A DNA stretch of 64,000 bases. It comes from Candidatus Acidulidesulfobacter diazotrophicus. Its GTDB lineage: Bacteria > SZUA-79 > Acidulodesulfobacterales > Acidulodesulfobacteraceae. This document shows, one piece after another, positions 1-9,453 of this stretch. The stretch spans positions 1 through 64,000 of the forward strand of contig SGBB01000001.1 in assembly GCA_004195025.1 (NCBI GenBank), given 5' to 3'. The notes under the pieces are model-generated. The model was not told the DNA's origin and ran no database searches. It saw nothing but the letters and a program-made list of their open reading frames with translations. How positions within the stretch are numbered: the first letter of the stretch is position 1; each line of letters starts with the position of its first letter. The position numbers were made by a program, and so were the translations under genes.

Positions 1-2
1 CT

Positions 3-143
3 ATGAATTTTGCAGAGGTGAAACTTGAAGAAGAAAAATTCTATATTAAGACTAAAGTTAATGAATTATCCAATAAAATACTAAAAGTATTATCTATAAA
101 ACCGCTTAAAAATATAATTCCCGTTCAAGAAGCCTTGCTATAA
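3..143 (+). CDS. C-terminal part of an unidentified protein, cut by the window edge
   Basis: The frame is open from the first bases and ends with TAA, giving 46 visible residues (MNFAEVKLEEEKF... to ...PVQEALL). It is rich in Lys and Glu and has no membrane segment or motif I recognise. Because the window begins two bases before the ATG, this may be the end of a longer gene rather than a small complete one. No ribosome-binding site can be judged. I do not assign a function. Confidence 0.3.
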   Translation: MNFAEVKLEEEKFYIKTKVNELSNKILKVLSIKPLKNIIPVQEALL

Positions 144-248
144 ATAATCTTATCCTGATTAATCAATTTATTATAAGTTAAGAAAATGTAGTAGGAAGAT
201 TGCACTTTTTTAAAATATAAATATTGTATTTTAGCGGCTTTGAGCTGT

Positions 249-404
249 ATGAGGTGTCAAAGTCAGGATAATTTGTATAAAAATCAACTAACAGAGCTTT
301 CTATGGGAACTTCCGGCGATTTCTCCGCCGCAATTGAAGAAGGCGCCACGATAATAAGATTGGGTACCGTTATTTTCGGGGAAAGAATCTATGCCTATAA
401 ATAA
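249..404 (+). pseudogene. 3' remnant of a YggS/PROSC-type PLP-binding protein gene
   Basis: The last 38 codons of this frame read [20 protein letters not shown] and continue to [15 protein letters not shown] before TAA. This matches the conserved C-terminus of the YggS family (PLP homeostasis), which typically reads LSMGMSxDFxxAIxxGxTxVRIGxxIFG. The frame is open only back to a TAG near 196, and residues before LTELS show no resemblance to the family. The first roughly 180 residues, including the PLP-binding lysine region, are absent. I read it as a decayed or partly duplicated gene end. The stretch 405-548 after it is A+T-rich and I see nothing in it. Confidence 0.6.
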
Positions 405-548
405 TTATTATATTTATTATATAATAATATAATCAAATTTTTATGTATAACTCAAAACTTAATCCTTCCATAGAAACTATCAATGGTATTTCAATAATAA
501 GCAATACTGGATGACTAAATATAGTACTAAATATATTATTAAAAATAT

Positions 549-2405
549 TTAAATCTCTATCCTCATCAGTATGCCATGAATTTTCTCAGGCGGAAGATTA
601 TAAAATCTCACAAAAGAAGGAGATAATTTTTTTATTATGGCAAATATTTTCCATATAACATTATTGCTTATTACTTCTTCTATGCCGTAAAATATAACTT
701 TTTCATTTACATTATAATTGCGCAGAATATTCTCAATATTTAATATTTCAAGATATCCCGCTTTAATAATGAAATGTTTTAGGCCCTGCGCAACGCTGCT
801 TTCAAACCTGCTATCTATGCCATACGGGGTATTTTTTGTATGAATTGAAACTATTATATTGTCTTCATATATTATATTGTTTTCAAAAAATGTTTTGGTT
901 ATATAATAAGGTATTTGACTTATATCTTTCGCAAAAAATAAAGCCGATCCTTTAATTTTTGGCATACTTTTATATAACTCATTGTATTTCTTAAGAAATT
1001 TATCAATATCCGTTAGCTTATACGCTTTATATAATTTTTCCTGCCCTTTGGTATATATTAAAATTATTAAGAATGGGACTACTGCTATAAGAAGAGCGAC
1101 ATAGCCGCCTTTTAACGTTTTAAACAAGATATTAGATGTAAAAAAAGAAGCATCTATAAATATTATAAATATAGCAGATATAAATGATATAAATTTGCGT
1201 TCATGATAAAAATATATGCTTATCATTATGCCTGTAAACGTCATAGTCCCGCTGACCGCAAGACCGTACGCCATAGCTATGTTGTCCGATGTTCTGAATA
1301 TGACCATTATTAAAACAACGCAAATAAATAAAAACCAGTTTGCAATATTTATATAAATTTGCGATTGAAGTTTATTCGAAGTATATTGAACTTTTAAAAG
1401 CGGCAGAATTCTCGTCGTAATTCCCTGATAAATAATGGAAAATATACCGCTTATCACAGCCTGCGATGCTATAACGGTGGCTATTATGCTTAAAAATAAA
1501 AATGGGATATATAATAAGTGGGATTCTTCATATATCATTTGAAAAAATACATTGCTTGACTTTAAATGATTTACCATAAAAGAACCTTGTCCTATGTAGC
1601 TTAGCACTAACGTGCCGAATACAAAATACCACGCCTTTCTTATAGGGTCCCTGCCGATATGCCCCATATCCGCATACAATGCTTCACCTCCGGTAGCAGA
1701 CAAAATAACATCGGATAGCACAAATAAACTTATAAGACCATGTCCTACAATATTTTTTACATTCATATTAAAATGAAATATAAAAACCATAGCATAATAT
1801 GGATTTATTGCTTTTAAAATAACAGGGTTGTAATATATTGATATAAATCCCGTAATTCCTAGCGTAATAAACCATACGAACATTATAGGACCAAAGGTTT
1901 TTGCTACTTTATCGGTTCCTTTATGCTGAAACCAGAATAGAAATATTGCTATAATAACCGATATAAAAACTATAAGGGCCGTCGACGTCATTTTAAAAGC
2001 AGGAATTAAAGTAATACCTTCCACGGCGCTTAATATACTTATTGCTGGAGTTATTACGCTGTCCCCTATTAATAAAGACAAGGCAATATAAGAAATTATG
2101 GTAATAAACGCCATCTCTCTTGCAGATTTTACGACTTTTCTCAATACGTCTCGTAATATAATAGTTCCGCCTTCGTTATTTTCGCTGATATTCATGGCAA
2201 ACCAGACATACTGAACGGAGACTATTATTATTAAAGTCCATATAATAAGGGATATTACGCCTAATATATTAAAAACGGTCGGTCTTAGATATGCGAATAT
2301 AACTGCTAAAGTGTAGATAGGGCTTGTCCCGATATCTCCGAAAACAAGACCTAATGCTTTTATGGGATTGCTTTCACAAAAATTTTTTAAACCTGCAGAT
2401 TTCAA
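549..2405 (-). CDS. kup: Kup-type potassium uptake protein
   Basis: Inner-membrane K+ transporter of the KUP/HAK/KT family, probably a K+/H+ symporter. The 618-residue length is near the usual 620-630. The family signature GDIGTSPIYTL sits at residues 23-33, followed by GDSVITPAISILSAVEGI near 113-130 and GGEALYADMGHIG near 240. About 12 hydrophobic segments fill residues 15-450, and a soluble C-terminal part follows. The start codon is TTG: an in-frame TAA lies three codons upstream, and no ATG or GTG occurs before the signature. No clear Shine-Dalgarno sequence precedes it, so expression may be modest. The next gene upstream is a separate amino acid permease on the same strand, about 200 bases away. 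Confidence 0.93.
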   Translation of the reverse strand: MKSAGLKNFCESNPIKALGLVFGDIGTSPIYTLAVIFAYLRPTVFNILGVISLIIWTLIIIVSVQYVWFAMNISENNEGGTIILRDVLRKVVKSAREMAFITIISYIALSLLIGDSVITPAISILSAVEGITLIPAFKMTSTALIVFISVIIAIFLFWFQHKGTDKVAKTFGPIMFVWFITLGITGFISIYYNPVILKAINPYYAMVFIFHFNMNVKNIVGHGLISLFVLSDVILSATGGEALYADMGHIGRDPIRKAWYFVFGTLVLSYIGQGSFMVNHLKSSNVFFQMIYEESHLLYIPFLFLSIIATVIASQAVISGIFSIIYQGITTRILPLLKVQYTSNKLQSQIYINIANWFLFICVVLIMVIFRTSDNIAMAYGLAVSGTMTFTGIMISIYFYHERKFISFISAIFIIFIDASFFTSNILFKTLKGGYVALLIAVVPFLIILIYTKGQEKLYKAYKLTDIDKFLKKYNELYKSMPKIKGSALFFAKDISQIPYYITKTFFENNIIYEDNIIVSIHTKNTPYGIDSRFESSVAQGLKHFIIKAGYLEILNIENILRNYNVNEKVIFYGIEEVISNNVIWKIFAIIKKLSPSFVRFYNLPPEKIHGILMRIEI

Positions 2406-2606
2406 TTTTTTTTATTTAATTTTTAATTATTTGTATTATTTTTTATAATTATTATTTGATACTTTTTAATATTTAGATATCAAAAAAGAAGTATCTATAA
2501 AATATTATAAATACATTTGATATTTTTTTCTTGCTTTTATATTATTGATGATTATTGCGTCTATTCTTAAGATTAATTAATTTTAATTTTAATTTTAATT
2601 TTAGCT

Positions 2607-4157
2607 TTAACTTTCGCTTTCGCATCCTTCTTCTTCTACTATATTAACAGTTACGCTCACTTTAGCCAGAGTTTCTTTTTTGTATTTTTTTAAATACATT
2701 ATATAAATTATCACAATACATATAAAGATAATAGATGCAACGCTTGCCTGAAAAATAGGAAACAGCGGCGGAATAACAGATTCATATAAAACAAACATAA
2801 ATATTAGCGTAGCTAAACCGGGCATAATATAATGCTCAATAGGGTGAATGATTTTTTTTAAAAGACCGTTATGCTTTTCTTTCAATCTTTTATACAAGAC
2901 CATAATTGAAGTATTTAATAAAAAATGCGTTATTATCAAACCATATAGCGCAATTGTAGTTAAAAACACAAATGCTTCAGTCAATCCTTTCTGTAATTTC
3001 GGATTTGCGGCTGAAACTGAAAATATCCTGCTAAAACCTATGCCTTCTATATGAAGCATAATAAAACCGGTTACTATTGCAGTAATAGAAGCCATGGCGC
3101 CGATAAGCAGCAAAGATTTATAAGGCGTCTTATATTTCTTATGAATAGCCGAAAAAAAATCAGGCAGTATATGATCTCTTGACATTGCAAAATAAACCCT
3201 CCCTGCATTAGATTGCATTGCTACCGAATCTGAAAATGCCGAATTTAAAGCAACTAAAGCAAGCATTAAACCCCCTGCAATACCGGTATAAAAAGTCGCG
3301 ACTAAAATACCGGGTATAGGACTTTGAGAAAAGCTAACCATATTATTAACTCCCCAGCCTACCACGAGAGAATAGGAAACTTCGGTTAAAACTCCGCCTG
3401 TTATTAACAGTCCGATAACTAAAGCTTTAGTTATAGCCTTGTGGGATTTTACTTCTTCGCCTAAAGGCGCAGAACCGCCGTATCCGATAAAACTGGTTAT
3501 AGCAAAAATCATACCAAGACCGACGGAGGAAATAGGACCTCCGTTAGGATCAAAATAGTTTTTATAATTCGGCCATGCAAAAGGGTTAAATACATTCAGG
3601 GTATTATCAGGAGCTTTTATAATGATTATTAAAGATAAAACAAGTAAAAATATAATTTCAAATAAAGCCGCCGCCTTTATATATTTCATCTGGACTTTTA
3701 AGCCTAATATTGCGAGCATAATGGGAACTATAATAAATATTAAAATTAACGGCATCCATAGCCACCCTGCTATATTGATATTAAAAAAATACTTCAGGGC
3801 GCCCGGCAAAACGACGCCTCCTATATAAGTGGGTATCGCTGCAGTGCTTGCCACCTGATACATAATATACAGAAAACCCGTTAAAACCGCAGGAGACGGT
3901 CCGTATGCGGTTGCAACATAGCCATAATAACCTCCTGCGCTTGCATGTTTTTTTGATAAATGATACAAGGTATTAACTTCCAGATACATAACTGCCATTG
4001 CAAGAAGGAATGAAAGGGGCGTTAAAGCATAAGCATAAATTGAAGCTGCCGTCATAAAAGCAACGGTATCGCATGCAGGAGCCATAGCCGCAATTTCCTG
4101 AGCAACAGCGCCTAAAGTCCCAATATTTCCCCGTTCCAATCTTGTTTGATTTTCCAT
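2607..4157 (-). CDS. APC-superfamily amino acid permease
   Basis: Integral membrane transporter of the amino acid-polyamine-organocation superfamily. The 516-residue protein opens with a short cytoplasmic segment (LERGNIGTLGAVAQEIAAMAP), in which the Gly- and Ala-rich first helix is typical of the family. About 12-13 hydrophobic segments follow. A helix-breaking segment near 215-235 reads GLGMIFAITSFIGYGGSAPL, followed by GEEVKSH, the conserved FxGxExxxxLGEE-type region of APC carriers. Substrate cannot be told from sequence. The C-terminus is short and acidic. It lies 25 bases downstream of polA on the same strand, so read-through from polA is possible. A TTTTAA run overlaps the 3' end region. 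Confidence 0.85.
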   Translation of the reverse strand: MENQTRLERGNIGTLGAVAQEIAAMAPACDTVAFMTAASIYAYALTPLSFLLAMAVMYLEVNTLYHLSKKHASAGGYYGYVATAYGPSPAVLTGFLYIMYQVASTAAIPTYIGGVVLPGALKYFFNINIAGWLWMPLILIFIIVPIMLAILGLKVQMKYIKAAALFEIIFLLVLSLIIIIKAPDNTLNVFNPFAWPNYKNYFDPNGGPISSVGLGMIFAITSFIGYGGSAPLGEEVKSHKAITKALVIGLLITGGVLTEVSYSLVVGWGVNNMVSFSQSPIPGILVATFYTGIAGGLMLALVALNSAFSDSVAMQSNAGRVYFAMSRDHILPDFFSAIHKKYKTPYKSLLLIGAMASITAIVTGFIMLHIEGIGFSRIFSVSAANPKLQKGLTEAFVFLTTIALYGLIITHFLLNTSIMVLYKRLKEKHNGLLKKIIHPIEHYIMPGLATLIFMFVLYESVIPPLFPIFQASVASIIFICIVIIYIMYLKKYKKETLAKVSVTVNIVEEEGCESES

Positions 4158-4182
4158 TATATATATCTATAATTATTATTAA

Positions 4183-7100
4183 TTAATGAGCTTCGTCCCA
4201 ATTTTTGCCTTTGCCTATATTTACGGCTAACGGAACATCGCTTAGCAGACTTTTATCCGTCATTTTAGTTATGATTATGCTTTCAATAAGTTCTACTTCG
4301 TTAATTTCCGCTTCAAATATAAGTTCATCATGTATCTGGAGTATCATATTAGTTTTCAGCCGCCTCGTTTTAAGCTCGTTATTAATATTAATCATTGCAA
4401 TCTTGATAATATCGGCGGCAGTTCCTTGAATAGGGGCGTTAATAGCAGCTCTTTCGGCAAAAGAAGAAACATTTTTTATAGAGGAATTTATATCTTTAAT
4501 GTAGCATCTTCTTCCGATAGATGTTTTAACATATCCGTTGTTTTTAGCTTCTTGTACTATGTTTTTCATATAATTTTTTATAGCATAATGTTTTGCAAAA
4601 AATGAATTTATGTATGTTTTTGCTTCTTCCTGCGTTATATTTAATTCTTTTGATAATCCGTAAGGGCTCATACCGTAAATTATTCCGAAATTAATTACTT
4701 TTGCCCTTCTTCTCAAATCTGCATCTATTTTTGAAGGTTCAATTCCGAAAATTTCTAAAGCCGTCTTTAAATGTATGTCTTCATTATTCCTAAAGCTTTC
4801 AATTAAAGAAGAATCTTTTGAAATTGAAGCCATAACTCGTAAATCTATCTGCGAATAGTCGGCGCAAATTAATAACTTGGCAGGAGGGGCTATAAAAGCC
4901 TGCCGAATTTTTTTTCCTTCAATACCCGAAATAGGAATATTTTGAAGATTAGGGTCCTGGCTTGAAAGTCTTCCCGTAGAAGTTTTTATCTGACTAAAAG
5001 AAGTATGAACCCTGCTATTTTTATCTAATTTCTTCAAAAGAACGTCCGTAAAAGATGTCTTGAGTTTGATTTTATTTCTGTATGAAATTATGCTGTCTAA
5101 AAATAACAGATAATTTTTATATAAGTCGTATTCTTTATTGTCATTACTATTATCGCTATCGCTATTTTTATAATTCATTAAAAGAGATGCGGTCTCTATT
5201 TCATTTTTTAATTTTAAAAGCACCTCTATATCAGTGCTGTTTTTTTTAATCCTTTTAAATTTTAACCCGTCAAACATAATTTCGCTTAATTGTTTAGGGG
5301 AATTTATATTAAATTCTTTTCCTGCAATTTTGCATATTATAGCCGCCATTTTTTGCGCTTCAAGTTCAAACTCGGCGGACAAAGCAAATAATTTATCTTT
5401 ATCTACCATAAAACCGGCATCTTCAATATCGGCAAGGATAATAGCAAGCGGCATATCTATTTCAAAAAATATTTTTTTTAGTTCGTTTTCTTTTTCTAAT
5501 TCTTTAAGCTGGCAGCGATAAATAAAATATGATAAAAAAGCTTTATTGTCGCTATATTTTTTAACATTATATTCTTCCGACTTAATATTAATATTTCTAT
5601 CGTCCGTATTTTCTTTATTATTTGAAATGATTCGGCTTAATTCGTCGAATTTGCCTAAAAATTCATTATATAAATCGTCAAAAGTGTGATTATGGATTAT
5701 TGGATTTAACAGATAAGAAGCTATACCGATATCAAAAAATCGGTTATTCAGCTCAACTCCGTAAGGCTTTAAATATCTGCGGATAGAATTTATATCGCAT
5801 CCTATTTTTTTTATAGTCGCGTCGGCTAATTCTGTAATAATATGTTCGTTTTTTAAAAAATATTCTAATTTAACACAAATATATCCGTCTTTTTTTGAAA
5901 ACAAATGCACATAGTCCGATGTTTTGTCTACATCGTCAAACAAACCGCCGTCATCATCATTATTTTTTGATTTTAATGATCTTATATTTTTTACGGCATT
6001 ATTTGCGCTGCCTGCATAATCAATATAAATTGAAAGCTCGTTTTCGCCGGGTACGGATAATTCGGCGAAATGATATTCATTTTTGCTATTATCGGAGAAT
6101 TTAGATTTATCAATATCTTTTTTATCTTCGTCTTTATAGTCTTTATATTTACTATGGATATCATGGTCTGTATTTATTCCTGCGATATTATTATTTAAAT
6201 ATTCCGTATTTTCTAATTTAAGTTTTTTTATCAAAGAATGAAATTCAAATTCTTTGAATATTTTATAAAGCTCGCCGTTATTTGGCCGTTCTAAAGCAAA
6301 ATCTTCCAAATTTTCAAATTTTTTATTTTCTTTATAGATAAAAGATATTTTATATAAATTATTGTGAAAATTAGAAGAGCGGTCAAAATCCAAATTTAAA
6401 TTCTGAGAATTTTCCGGATTAAAACCTGAATTAACATCATAATTTTCTGCGGCATTTAATAATATTTGCGGAGTAAAATATGATTTCTCTAATGACAGAT
6501 CTTTATAAAAAGAAGCTAATGCTAAAGAATTATAAGCGTCTTCTTTGTGAGATATAAGCAATTCTTTCATTTTTGACTGCTTTATCGAATCTAAACTGCT
6601 ATATATGCCGTCTAAACTGCCGTAAGATTTTATTAAACTCAATGCTGTTTTTTCGCCTATTCCTTTAATACCCGGTATATTATCCGATGCATCGCCCATA
6701 AGCGCAAGAATATATTTATATTCTTCGGACTTAATACCGTATTCGTTTTCAAATATTTCCTGAGTTATAACGATATCTTTCTGGGCATCATATATACAAA
6801 CATTAGAAGATAGCAGCTGTTTAAGGTCTTTATCGCTTGTTACTATGCAAATTGTTTTATTTGATTTTGAAAATTTCTCTGATATCAAAGCTATTAAATC
6901 ATCAGCTTCGTATCCTTCTAGTTTAAAGGTTTTAAAACCAAGCAAATTGGATATTAGAGTGATATAATCAACCTGCTTGACTAAATCTTCCGGCATTTCT
7001 ATTCTATGAGCCTTGTATTCTTTATATACTTCTTTTCTGAAACTTTTTCTGGAATCAAATAAACATGCGCCGTATTTTATATTAAATTTTGTTTTAAGTT

Positions 7101-7248
7101 TAATAAGCATACGGGTATACCCGAGAACCGCTCCTGTGGGAAACCCTTTAGAATTAACAAGCGGAGGCAATGCGTAAAAAGCTCTGTAAAAATATGAACT
7201 GGAATCTATAAGAAAAATATCGCTTTTTATATTAAGCGTTTTTACCAT
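4183..7248 (-). CDS. polA: DNA polymerase I
   Basis: Replication and repair polymerase that removes RNA primers and fills gaps. The N-terminal 5'-3' exonuclease begins IFLIDSSSYFYRAFYALPPL and runs to about residue 290. A central 3'-5' exonuclease-like domain lies near 400-590, and the polymerase domain fills the C-terminal 400 residues. Polymerase motif A (ADYSQIDLRVMASIS), motif B (RRRAKVINFGIIYG) and motif C (QIHDELIFE) are intact. The proofreading motif that should read DxE reads IDYAGS, so proofreading is probably lost, as in several other bacterial Pol I proteins. Long Asn/Asp/Lys-rich stretches interrupt the linker. I chose ATG 7248 over a TTG at 7293 because family members begin a few residues before the LIDxSSxxYRAF motif. 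Confidence 0.95.
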   Translation of the reverse strand: MVKTLNIKSDIFLIDSSSYFYRAFYALPPLVNSKGFPTGAVLGYTRMLIKLKTKFNIKYGACLFDSRKSFRKEVYKEYKAHRIEMPEDLVKQVDYITLISNLLGFKTFKLEGYEADDLIALISEKFSKSNKTICIVTSDKDLKQLLSSNVCIYDAQKDIVITQEIFENEYGIKSEEYKYILALMGDASDNIPGIKGIGEKTALSLIKSYGSLDGIYSSLDSIKQSKMKELLISHKEDAYNSLALASFYKDLSLEKSYFTPQILLNAAENYDVNSGFNPENSQNLNLDFDRSSNFHNNLYKISFIYKENKKFENLEDFALERPNNGELYKIFKEFEFHSLIKKLKLENTEYLNNNIAGINTDHDIHSKYKDYKDEDKKDIDKSKFSDNSKNEYHFAELSVPGENELSIYIDYAGSANNAVKNIRSLKSKNNDDDGGLFDDVDKTSDYVHLFSKKDGYICVKLEYFLKNEHIITELADATIKKIGCDINSIRRYLKPYGVELNNRFFDIGIASYLLNPIIHNHTFDDLYNEFLGKFDELSRIISNNKENTDDRNINIKSEEYNVKKYSDNKAFLSYFIYRCQLKELEKENELKKIFFEIDMPLAIILADIEDAGFMVDKDKLFALSAEFELEAQKMAAIICKIAGKEFNINSPKQLSEIMFDGLKFKRIKKNSTDIEVLLKLKNEIETASLLMNYKNSDSDNSNDNKEYDLYKNYLLFLDSIISYRNKIKLKTSFTDVLLKKLDKNSRVHTSFSQIKTSTGRLSSQDPNLQNIPISGIEGKKIRQAFIAPPAKLLICADYSQIDLRVMASISKDSSLIESFRNNEDIHLKTALEIFGIEPSKIDADLRRRAKVINFGIIYGMSPYGLSKELNITQEEAKTYINSFFAKHYAIKNYMKNIVQEAKNNGYVKTSIGRRCYIKDINSSIKNVSSFAERAAINAPIQGTAADIIKIAMININNELKTRRLKTNMILQIHDELIFEAEINEVELIESIIITKMTDKSLLSDVPLAVNIGKGKNWDEAH

Positions 7249-7443
7249 TAAAAAAACCGCAATAATAAATGAAGATACTTTAATCAAATTCAACTTACTA
7301 TTTATATATTAATTAATATAATAATAAGTTGACGGCGAACAAGCATTTGTCCGCAATATTGACATTCAGCCTAAGCCTATTGTATATAGATATATTATAT
7401 TATATAATATAATATAATATAATTTAAATTATAGTGTATAATG

Positions 7444-7890
7444 TCACTCTACATTCTGCACTTTCGAATTATCTTCCTTCTGTTTAACATCAACTACTTT
7501 TGTAAAAGCTAATCTATCGCCTATTCTTTCTCCTATCGGATTAGTTATAATATAATATATTTCAATACCGTATATAAAAAGTCCTGCCGTAAACATTAAA
7601 AACATACCGAACAAAGGTATAAATGCAAACGCAAGGACTACAGCCAAAAACATATTTCTTATAATTGAATCTTTGAACTCAATTTTTTTTTCGTCAGATG
7701 CCGTTACGACTTTAAGTCCGATTAATTTTTTTCCGAGGCTCTGCCCGTTAAAAAAACCGTCGCCAATAAGCAAATATAAAAGACCTGCCATTAAACCGTA
7801 AGGATAAAATATTTCGCTGAAAAAACCGACTATCAGCAAATCAACGGCTTTTGCTATAAATCTGTTAAGTTTGTTTGCAATTTGTTCCAT
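7444..7890 (-). CDS. RDD-family small membrane protein
   Basis: A 148-residue membrane protein of the RDD family. The N-terminal segment NKLNRFIAKAVDLLIVGFF carries the family's Arg...Asp pattern in the first helix. The central part GDGFFNGQSLGKKLIGLKVV matches the conserved NGQTLGKKLxGLKVV block between the helices. A further hydrophobic hairpin spans about residues 78-118, and the tail is charged. The molecular role of most RDD proteins is unknown; transport has been suggested for some. It follows ahbD on the same strand with a 7-bp tandem array between them, which gives no functional link by itself. Confidence 0.8.
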   Translation of the reverse strand: MEQIANKLNRFIAKAVDLLIVGFFSEIFYPYGLMAGLLYLLIGDGFFNGQSLGKKLIGLKVVTASDEKKIEFKDSIIRNMFLAVVLAFAFIPLFGMFLMFTAGLFIYGIEIYYIITNPIGERIGDRLAFTKVVDVKQKEDNSKVQNVE

Positions 7891-7930
7891 TATCTGATAT
7901 TAAAAAGTTTAAATAAATTGAACATTTAAT

Positions 7931-8005
7931 TTATTATTTATTATTTATTATTTATTATTTATTATTTATTATTTATTATTTATTATTTATTATTTATTAT
8001 TTATT
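7931..8005. repeat. 7-bp tandem array (TTATTAT) running into the ahbD stop codon
   Basis: Ten perfect copies of TTATTAT plus a partial copy. The array lies in the ahbD-RDD spacer. The TAA stop of ahbD (7997-7999) and its last codons are inside the array, so changes in copy number could alter the ahbD 3' end only marginally. This looks like a slippage product. Confidence 0.95.
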
Positions 8006-9196
8006 TTGGATTAATGACGGTTCGTAAATGCAATATGGTTCCTCAGCCAAATAATCTCCCGTTTCATAATAGGCTCTCGCCCTGCATCCTTCACAGACTT
8101 TTTTATATTCGCATATGCCGCATTTTCCTTTTAATAAGCTTAAATCCCGTAAATTTGCAAACACTTCGGAGGATTCCCAAATTTTTTTAGCAGACTCTTT
8201 AAGAACATTTCCTGCAAGTGCGGGAAGATAGCCGCATGGCTGCACATCTCCTTTTCTTGAAATAAACATAACGGAACTCCCTGCAAGACAGCCTCTCGTT
8301 ACTGCCGCCATGCCATGCGTTTTAGGAGAAATAGAGATACCTTCGTCTTTAGCCCTTTTATGCATTATTCTAAAGTAATGCGGAGCGCAAGTTGCTTTTA
8401 GTTCAAGCTTATCTTTAAATTCCATTGTTTTATCGTAAAACCATGATAGTATATCTTCATATTTTTGTTTATCTAACATTTGCGTATCTGCGATTTGTAC
8501 GCCGCATCCGACAGGCACAAGCATAAAAATATGAAGTGCTTTTAAATTATTTTCTAAAACAAGTTTAAGTATATCTTTAACTTCGTCTTGATTATGTTTA
8601 GCAATAGTCGTGTTAACCTGAACTTCCATACCTTCATTCTGCAAATTTTTAATTCCGTCAAAAGCTGCGTCAAATGACCCCGGTATCATTCTAAAAGAAT
8701 CATGAGTCTGGGCGTTTGAGCCGTCTAAACTTATAGCCACTCTTTTTATTCCGCATTCTTTAATTCTTATTGCGGTTTCTTTGTCAATCAGAGTTCCGTT
8801 AGTAGCCAGCGCAACTCTGAGTCCTTTATTTGATGCGTAAGAAGCAATTTCAAAAATATCCTGTCTATATAGGGGTTCGCCGCCGGTTAATATTAAAATA
8901 GGGTTTGAAAAACTGCATAAATTATCTATCACGGCAAAACACTCTTCTGTTGACAGCTCATCCTTCTGCCTTTCTTCCTGAGCTTCCGCTCTGCAATGAA
9001 TACACTTAAGATTGCATCTTGCCGTAAGTTCCCAAAAAACTAATCTTAATTCATTTTTTTTGCCTGCCGTACCCGCCATTGACCCTAATATTGACGCATC
9101 AGGCATTACTCCGGGCATGCCGTGAGGATGTCCTGCGCCTTTATCTTTTGTATCCGCTGTTTCCGCATTATTATTTTGATTATTATTGTTAATCAT
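7997..9196 (-). CDS. ahbD: AhbD, radical SAM heme b synthase of the siroheme-dependent pathway
   Basis: Catalyses the last step of alternative heme synthesis: oxidative decarboxylation of two propionate side chains of Fe-coproporphyrin III to heme b. With the start used here it has 399 residues. The radical-SAM cluster motif is CNLKCIHC at about 61-68, and the glycine motif GGEPLY follows. Near the C-terminus CxxC-rich segments (CGICEYKKVCEGC) mark the SPASM-type auxiliary cluster. A His/Gly/Met-rich leader (HPHGMPGVMPD) is typical of AhbD. The frame extends upstream to 9283, but those 29 codons translate a mobile-element-like repeat (FRLCGMTLRDFKN), while ATG 9196 has AGGA ten bases upstream. 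AhbC lies directly upstream on the same strand. Confidence 0.9.
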   Translation of the reverse strand: MINNNNQNNNAETADTKDKGAGHPHGMPGVMPDASILGSMAGTAGKKNELRLVFWELTARCNLKCIHCRAEAQEERQKDELSTEECFAVIDNLCSFSNPILILTGGEPLYRQDIFEIASYASNKGLRVALATNGTLIDKETAIRIKECGIKRVAISLDGSNAQTHDSFRMIPGSFDAAFDGIKNLQNEGMEVQVNTTIAKHNQDEVKDILKLVLENNLKALHIFMLVPVGCGVQIADTQMLDKQKYEDILSWFYDKTMEFKDKLELKATCAPHYFRIMHKRAKDEGISISPKTHGMAAVTRGCLAGSSVMFISRKGDVQPCGYLPALAGNVLKESAKKIWESSEVFANLRDLSLLKGKCGICEYKKVCEGCRARAYYETGDYLAEEPYCIYEPSLIQNK

Positions 9197-9206
9197 AAAT
9201 TTATAA

Positions 9207-9210
9207 TCCT
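9207..9210 (-). promoter_or_regulatory. Shine-Dalgarno sequence (AGGA) supporting the short ahbD start
   Basis: On the minus strand AGGA lies ten bases before ATG 9196. It sits just outside the inverted-repeat element at 9220-9311. This is the main reason, with the repeat-derived sequence of the longer form, for choosing the shorter start. Confidence 0.55.
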
Positions 9211-9219
9211 GATTTATAC

Positions 9220-9311
9220 TCCCAAAATTGACGGGTGAATTTTTAAAATCCCTCAAAGTCATTCCGCATAAGCGAAAATCCATAATAAGTTTTCTATAGT
9301 CAATTTTAGGA
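9220..9311. repeat. MITE-like element, 92 bp, 13-bp terminal inverted repeats
   Basis: The left end TCCCAAAATTGAC (9220-9232) is the reverse complement of the right end GTCAATTTTAGGA (9299-9311) with one mismatch. The interior resembles 16915-16985 over about 70 bases (AAAATCCCTC, GTCATT, TTTTCTATAG). Read on the minus strand it translates to the SRLRGND-like peptide common to such short repeats in many genomes. It fills the ahbC-ahbD spacer. Confidence 0.75.
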
Positions 9312-9453
9312 TACTTATATTATTGTTTATTTTTTTATTTATGTTATTGTCATACACCTATATTGATATTGATTTATACTGATTTTTTTATATAATTTAT
9401 AATTTGTTTGCAGCCGCTGCCTGCCATTGCGTTACATATGCTATTTACGGTAT

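Noticed and set aside
7249-7293. An N-terminal extension of DNA polymerase I
   Set aside because: It starts with TTG, is hydrophobic and unlike the family start; ATG 7248 precedes the conserved LIDSSSYFYRAF region.
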